The notes below the pieces were generated by a model, which saw nothing but the letters and a program-made list of their open reading frames with translations, did not search any database and had not been told where the DNA came from. From an uncultured Gammaproteobacteria bacterium (GTDB lineage: Bacteria; Pseudomonadota; Gammaproteobacteria; Steroidobacterales; Woeseiaceae), in assembly GCA_938003715.1 (NCBI GenBank), contig CALKYK010000454.1:1-10103 (forward strand): a stretch of DNA of 10,103 nt. The letters are read 5' to 3'. Shown here piece by piece: positions 6,461 to 10,103 of the stretch. Within the stretch, counting starts at the first letter, position 1; each line of letters starts with the position of its first letter. The position numbers and the translations under genes are program-made.

Positions 6461-8539
6461 ATGAAGAACCTGACCCAGGCATGCCTGGGCGCCATCGTAT
6501 GCCTGACCGTCTCCACAGGTCTTGCCCAGGCGCCCGCCACCGTCGAAGTGCAGCCGGCCGAACTCGAACTGAAAGTCGGTGAAAGCGCGCAGCTTTCCGC
6601 CGTGGTCAAGGACGAGGACGGCAACGTCATTCCCGGTGCGCAGGTACTGTTCTTCGGCTCGCGCCTGAACCTGCAGGTCACGCCGGGCGGCTTCGTAACC
6701 GCAATTCGTCCCGGCAAGCATCGCGTCATCGCTCTGCACCCCGACACGCCGATAGAGGGCGATCCCGACTACTACACGCGCTCCTTCGAAGCGGGCATTC
6801 GCGGTCGCCTCGAGATAGAGGTGCCGGAGCCGCCGCTCGCCAGCATAGAGATTCAAGGCGTGCCGGAAACGGTCTACACCGGCACGACCTCGGCAGTTCG
6901 CGTCACCGGCATCGACGAGTCGGGAGCAGAGCGCGCCGACCTCGTGCCGATGCTTTCGGTGAGCGATGCCGACGTCGTCCAGACGGACGGCTTCGGCACG
7001 ATCACCGGCCTGGCGCCGGGCGCCGCGTCGGTGACGGCGACCGTCGACGATATCTCCGCGACCGTCGCGTTTGCCGTGGCGGAAAACCCGATCCGCACGC
7101 TCGCCATCAGCGCGTCGCAGCGCGAGGCGCGCACCGGTGACTTCCTGCACTCCGCAGCCATCGCACCCGACGCCGGCGGCAACATCGTCGAAGGCGTGCC
7201 GATCTCGTATTCGCTGATCAACCAGCCCGACCTCGGCCATGCCGAAGCAAGGGGCGGAGGTGCTTCCGCAATGATCCTCGACGACGGCCGCTTCGTCGCC
7301 GAACAGCAGGGCGTTTACACGGTGCTTGCCATGTCCGGCAACGCGATGGCGAGGGACAGCGTGCGCATCGAGAAGCGCGACGTCGCAAGAGAATTCGAGT
7401 ACCTCGGTCACGCACGCGTGCCCGGCCACCTCACGTCCGACCTGTGGATCTGGGAAGGCCAGGACGGCCGCGACTACGCCGTGATCGGCAGCTGGGGCGG
7501 CCCCGGCACCGCCTATTTCTACGACGTGACGGACCCGGAAAACATGCAGCTCGTGGACACTGTCACGGTCGACGCGCGCACCGTCAACGACGTGAAGATC
7601 TCCGAGGACGGCCGCATCGGCATCCTCAGCCGCGAAGGCGCGTCCAACCGGCGCAACGGCATCGTGATTCTCGACGTCAGCAATCCGCGTGACGTGAAAA
7701 TCCTTTCGACCTACGACGACCAGATGACCGGCGGCGTGCACAACGTCTTCGTCTACGAGAATCACGTCTATGCCGTGAACAACGGTCGACGTTTCGACGT
7801 CATCAACATCGAGGACCCGACGAAACCGTACCGGGTCAGCCGCTTCGAAACGGACAGCCCCGGCCGCGCCGTGCACGACGTCTGGGTGAAGGACGGCATC
7901 GCCTACCAGGCCGGCCGCACCGACGGCATCGTCATGGTCGACGTCGGCGGCGCCGGGGACGTCGTCGGCGGATCGCCCGAAAAGCCGGTCGAGATGGGAC
8001 GTGCTGATCAGATCACGCGCTGGAACCACGCCGTGTGGCCGTTCAAGAGCGAATCGGCGGGCAAGTTCTACGTCTTCGCCGGCGACGAAACGTTCTACGA
8101 CAACCCGCGCGTCCCGGACCGCGACGAGTACGTCTTCGACAAGCTGCCGCAGCGCGCCGGCGGCTGGGTGCACGTGATCGAGTTCGACGACCCGAAGAAT
8201 CCGAAAGAGGTTGCAAGCTACAAGGTCGGCGACTACGGCGTGCACAACTACTGGATCGACTGGGACGATGAGGTCATGTACACCGCTTACTACCAGGGCG
8301 GCCTGCGCGCGCTGGACGTCTCCGGCGAGCTGCTGGGCGATCTCTACGCGCAGGGCCGCGAGATCGGTCGTTTCTTTTCCGACGATCCCGACGCCGTGGT
8401 GCCGAACGCGCCTATGGCCTGGGGCCCGCAGCCGCACAAGGGCACGATCTTCTTTACTGACCACCACAGCGGCCTGTGGGCGGTGCGGTTGAAGGAAAAA
8501 GAAGAAGACGAAGAAGACGCCGAGGCCGCAGACCGGTGA
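6461..8539 (+). CDS. Secreted protein: N-terminal Ig-like domains and C-terminal seven-bladed LVIVD-type beta-propeller
   Basis: This is a 692-residue protein. The ATG follows a strong GGGGAG ribosome-binding site (6452-6457). Residues 1-24 are a Sec signal (LAQA|PAT). Three Ig-like (Big-2 type) regions follow at about 26-120, 127-208 and 212-303; phrases such as LELKVGESAQLSAVVKDEDG and GTITGLAPGAASVTATVDD are typical. From about 310 to 677 seven repeats carry the LVIVD-type strand ending in a D-P turn: AYFYDVTDPEN (351), IVILDVSNPRD (401), FDVINIEDPTKP (445), IVMVDVGGAGD (490), VHVIEFDDPKNP (570), LRALDVSGE (615) and LWAVRL (672). Each is preceded by an inner-strand motif whose first residue is Ser326, Asn376, His427, His471, His523, His595 or His659. 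The seven-fold pattern argues for a complete propeller. The last 15 residues are a charged acidic tail. LVIVD proteins are surface or periplasmic and their functions are mostly unknown; binding or scaffolding is likely, enzyme activity possible. Confidence 0.85.
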   Translation: MKNLTQACLGAIVCLTVSTGLAQAPATVEVQPAELELKVGESAQLSAVVKDEDGNVIPGAQVLFFGSRLNLQVTPGGFVTAIRPGKHRVIALHPDTPIEGDPDYYTRSFEAGIRGRLEIEVPEPPLASIEIQGVPETVYTGTTSAVRVTGIDESGAERADLVPMLSVSDADVVQTDGFGTITGLAPGAASVTATVDDISATVAFAVAENPIRTLAISASQREARTGDFLHSAAIAPDAGGNIVEGVPISYSLINQPDLGHAEARGGGASAMILDDGRFVAEQQGVYTVLAMSGNAMARDSVRIEKRDVAREFEYLGHARVPGHLTSDLWIWEGQDGRDYAVIGSWGGPGTAYFYDVTDPENMQLVDTVTVDARTVNDVKISEDGRIGILSREGASNRRNGIVILDVSNPRDVKILSTYDDQMTGGVHNVFVYENHVYAVNNGRRFDVINIEDPTKPYRVSRFETDSPGRAVHDVWVKDGIAYQAGRTDGIVMVDVGGAGDVVGGSPEKPVEMGRADQITRWNHAVWPFKSESAGKFYVFAGDETFYDNPRVPDRDEYVFDKLPQRAGGWVHVIEFDDPKNPKEVASYKVGDYGVHNYWIDWDDEVMYTAYYQGGLRALDVSGELLGDLYAQGREIGRFFSDDPDAVVPNAPMAWGPQPHKGTIFFTDHHSGLWAVRLKEKEEDEEDAEAADR
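8501..8518 (+). repeat. Two perfect 9-bp tandem repeats (GAAGAAGAC) in the acidic tail
   Basis: Bases 8501-8509 and 8510-8518 are identical and encode Glu-Glu-Asp twice near the end of the Ig/LVIVD protein. They lie in a purine-rich run from about 8489 to 8518. In-frame repeat-number change here would lengthen or shorten the tail without a frameshift and would not touch the next start at 8536. Confidence 0.7.
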
Positions 8540-9612
8540 GAATTGCGCGCACGTTTCTCGCCGCCGCGGGACTCGCCGCGACTTTTGCGAGCGCGGCCGA
8601 TCGCAATTATTACGTCTACGTTGCGGCCGAGTCGGACGATACCGTGCACCTGGTCCGCTACGGACCCGATGGCGGGCACCTCGAACGGACGATTTCGGTC
8701 GGCGCCTTTGCCACCGAGACCGAAGGGCCGCACGGCATACGCGTCTCGCCCGACGGCCGGCACTGGTACGTTTCGATCGCGCACGGCATGCCGTACGGAT
8801 CGGTGTTCAAGTACGATACGGCCGACAACATCTCGATCGGCGACGTGCAGGTCGGCCTGTTTCCCGCAACGATGGACATCAGTAACTCGACCGGTCTGAT
8901 GTTCGTCGCCAACTTCAACTTGCACGGCGACATGGTGCCGAGCTCGATCTCCGTCATCGACACCGTCTCGATGATGGAAGTCGCGCAGATTCCGCAGGGC
9001 GTCATGCCGCACGGCTCGCGCGCGAGCCCTGACGGGCGCTTCCACTACTCCGTCGGCATGATGGACGACACGCTCTACGAGATCGACGTCATGAAACTCA
9101 CGGTCAGCCGCAAGCTGCGCCTGACCGCGAGCGACGACGCGATCGCCCACGACAAGCACGACGGCCACGCGATGGGCACCGCAAGCCCGACCTGGGTACA
9201 GCCGCACCCGACGAAACCGTTCGTTTACGTCGCACTGCAGGGTGCCGACCAGGTCGCCGAGGTCAGTCTCGAGGACTGGACGATCACGCGCCGATTTCAC
9301 ACCCAGGACGGCCCGTATAATCTCGGCATCACGCCGGACGGTCGGCTGTTGCTTGCCACCTGCAAGCCGCACGGCTCGACGGCGATCTGGAATCTTGAAT
9401 CGGGCACCGAGCTGGCGAGCGTACCGGCCAGCCGCCGCATTACCCACGGCGTGACGATCAGCCCCGACAGTCGCTATGCGTTCGTTTCGGTCGAAGGAGT
9501 GGCCGACGATCCCGGCACGGTCGACGTCATCGACCTGCAGACTTACAAGACGGTCGCCTCGATCGACGTCGGCAAGCAGGCGTCGGGGATCGATTTCTGG
9601 AAGGTGGAGTAG
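8536..9612 (+). CDS. Secreted YVTN/YncE-type beta-propeller protein
   Basis: This is a 358-residue protein. The start is GTG at 8536, overlapping the previous stop as GTGA, with GAGG at 8522-8525 as a plausible ribosome-binding site. It places a Sec signal at residues 1-20 (FASA|ADR). A longer frame from 8476 would prefix a poly-arginine stretch that is only the shifted reading of the neighbouring acidic tail. Repeats of about 40-50 residues show the YVTN pattern: PHGIRVSPDGRHWYVS (65-80), PATMDISNSTGLMFVAN (110-126), PHGSRASPDGRFHYSV (158-173), PHPTKPFVYVA (223-233), PYNLGITPDGRLLLAT (260-275), THGVTISPDSRYAFVS (303-318) and a closing ASGIDFWKVE. This fits a seven-bladed propeller. A His/Met loop, HDKHDGHAM (205-213), is unusual and could bind metal. 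Relatives are exported and bind nucleic acid, peptides or metals or act as lactonases, so no specific activity can be given. Last gene of the apparent operon. Confidence 0.85.
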   Translation: MRIARTFLAAAGLAATFASAADRNYYVYVAAESDDTVHLVRYGPDGGHLERTISVGAFATETEGPHGIRVSPDGRHWYVSIAHGMPYGSVFKYDTADNISIGDVQVGLFPATMDISNSTGLMFVANFNLHGDMVPSSISVIDTVSMMEVAQIPQGVMPHGSRASPDGRFHYSVGMMDDTLYEIDVMKLTVSRKLRLTASDDAIAHDKHDGHAMGTASPTWVQPHPTKPFVYVALQGADQVAEVSLEDWTITRRFHTQDGPYNLGITPDGRLLLATCKPHGSTAIWNLESGTELASVPASRRITHGVTISPDSRYAFVSVEGVADDPGTVDVIDLQTYKTVASIDVGKQASGIDFWKVE

Positions 9613-9651
9613 GGGTTAGCTTTCGGCAAGGAGCAGACGTTTGTTATTTGG
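9613..9651. other. Short convergent intergenic gap, no clear terminator
   Basis: The 39 bp between the propeller stop and the stop of the convergent SurE gene contain no GC-rich hairpin followed by T residues that I can see. Either termination is Rho-dependent or transcripts overlap. A weak inverted repeat (9657-9662 with 9686-9691) lies just inside the SurE end. Confidence 0.4.
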
Positions 9652-10103
9652 TTATTCGAAGATTTCGGGCAGACGGCGACGAACGTCTTCGCGCATGTCA
9701 ATCGCCGCATCCCAATCGCCGTCCAGTACAGCGATCGTTGCGTAGCCGTCGAAAAACAATTCGACGTCGGTATCACTGTCGCCCTCGTTATCTGGCCGAT
9801 CAAACCCGAATTTCACTTCCAGTTGTCCGCTCTGCTCAGTGTCCACGTAATCAATGGCAGCCCCTCCAAAGCTTCTCGCCGCTTTAGCAATGCGTACTCC
9901 TTTTAGTTCCTCCGTGCTGACAGCAGGATAGTTCACGTTCAGCATGGTGTGTGCCGGGAGCAGATTTCCCGTATTGATAGCAGACCTCTGAAGATCGTCA
10001 ACAATCGTCAATGTGAGATCTGCAGCCCCCGCGAACGCGTTGAGTGTGCTGGGCAATCGAACAGGAACTGCAGCTCGAGGCGAAATAACCAATCGCACAG
10101 ACA
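9652..10103 (-). CDS. SurE-family 5'/3'-nucleotidase, C-terminal part (5' end outside window)
   Basis: The frame is open to the right edge, so the N-terminus lies outside; about 149 C-terminal residues are visible. The SurE signature LPAHTMLNVNYP (9925-9960) is followed by an EELKGVRIAKAARSFGG segment matching the 'GV+(V/I)T+ GR' region, and DSDTDVELFFDGYATIAVLDGDWDA matches the closing 'TD...GYVSITPL' block. SurE proteins are metal-dependent phosphatases acting on nucleoside 5'/3'-monophosphates; the Asp/Asn metal site would be in the missing N-terminal part. The GVPAIAVS region expected just before AFAGAADLTLTIVDDL reads RAAVPVRLPSTLN and is degraded, so a frameshift near 10040-10103 is possible. 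Base composition differs from the rest: 91 of 180 bases are G+C at 9841-10020. It is transcribed against the operon and is probably unrelated to it. The GTG at 10096-10098 is unlikely to be the true start. Confidence 0.75.
   Translation of the reverse strand, partial: SVRLVISPRAAVPVRLPSTLNAFAGAADLTLTIVDDLQRSAINTGNLLPAHTMLNVNYPAVSTEELKGVRIAKAARSFGGAAIDYVDTEQSGQLEVKFGFDRPDNEGDSDTDVELFFDGYATIAVLDGDWDAAIDMREDVRRRLPEIFE

Noticed and set aside
6425..8467. 680-codon open frame on the minus strand opposite the LVIVD propeller gene
   Set aside because: Same codon-bias artefact; rich in Val, Asp, His and Arg with no domain motif, while the plus strand has a signal peptide, Ig-like domains and seven repeats.
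8476..8535. N-terminal extension with eight consecutive arginines before the YVTN protein
   Set aside because: It is the shifted reading of the GAAGAAGAC acidic tail of the previous gene; the GTG at 8536 gives a clean signal peptide.
9657..9691. Inverted repeat CGAAGA/TCTTCG at the end of the SurE gene
   Set aside because: Six base pairs with a 23-nt loop and no T run; too weak to call a terminator.
1..10103. CRISPR array, tRNA/rRNA genes, insertion sequences
   Set aside because: No regularly spaced repeats, no tRNA- or rRNA-like sequence and no transposase or terminal inverted repeats were seen on either strand.

Overview
The window is GC-rich: a hand count gives 43 of 60 bases G+C at 9001-9060. 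It carries seven closely packed plus-strand genes (1-9612) and the end of one minus-strand gene (9652-10103). Gene style, GC content and protein families suggest a Gram-negative bacterium with a periplasm and c-type cytochromes. A marine or sediment gammaproteobacterium (for example a Woeseia- or Steroidobacter-like lineage) is my best guess; this is inference from memory of similar gene sets, not a database result.

Layout: (1) 1-980, the C-terminal part of a multiheme cytochrome c of the alcohol/gluconate dehydrogenase cytochrome-subunit type. (2) A 53-bp gap with a perfect extended -10 promoter element. (3) 1034-2707, a DUF1587/1595/1592/1588/1585 lipoprotein with one c-type heme motif. (4) 2704-4038, a Tat-exported DUF1552 protein, its usual partner. 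(5) 4040-5371, a secreted protein with three copies of the Yx(FWY)xxD 'secreted repeat' domain. (6) 5368-6435, an exported protein I do not recognise. (7) 6461-8539, a secreted protein with Ig-like domains and a seven-bladed LVIVD-type propeller. (8) 8536-9612, a secreted YVTN/YncE-type propeller. (9) 9652-10103, minus strand, the C-terminal part of a SurE-family nucleotidase in visibly lower-GC DNA, converging on the cluster.

The five junctions from 2704 to 8536 are 4-bp overlaps (ATGA, TTGA, GTGA) or gaps of 1 and 25 bp, so genes 3 to 8 very probably form one operon. The cytochrome gene may be part of it or may precede an internal promoter. Six of the seven plus-strand proteins have a visible export signal (one lipobox, one Tat motif, four Sec signals). 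The seventh lacks its N-terminus but is a cytochrome c and must also be exported. No cytoplasmic enzyme, regulator or transporter is visible.

The set therefore looks like an extracytoplasmic redox or surface system: a heme-bearing DUF1592 protein and its DUF1552 partner, a cytochrome able to exchange electrons, and four accessory secreted proteins, two of them propellers. The substrate and reaction cannot be read from the sequence, and to my knowledge the DUF1592/DUF1552 pair has no established biochemical function. This cluster is the best candidate for an undescribed system in the window.
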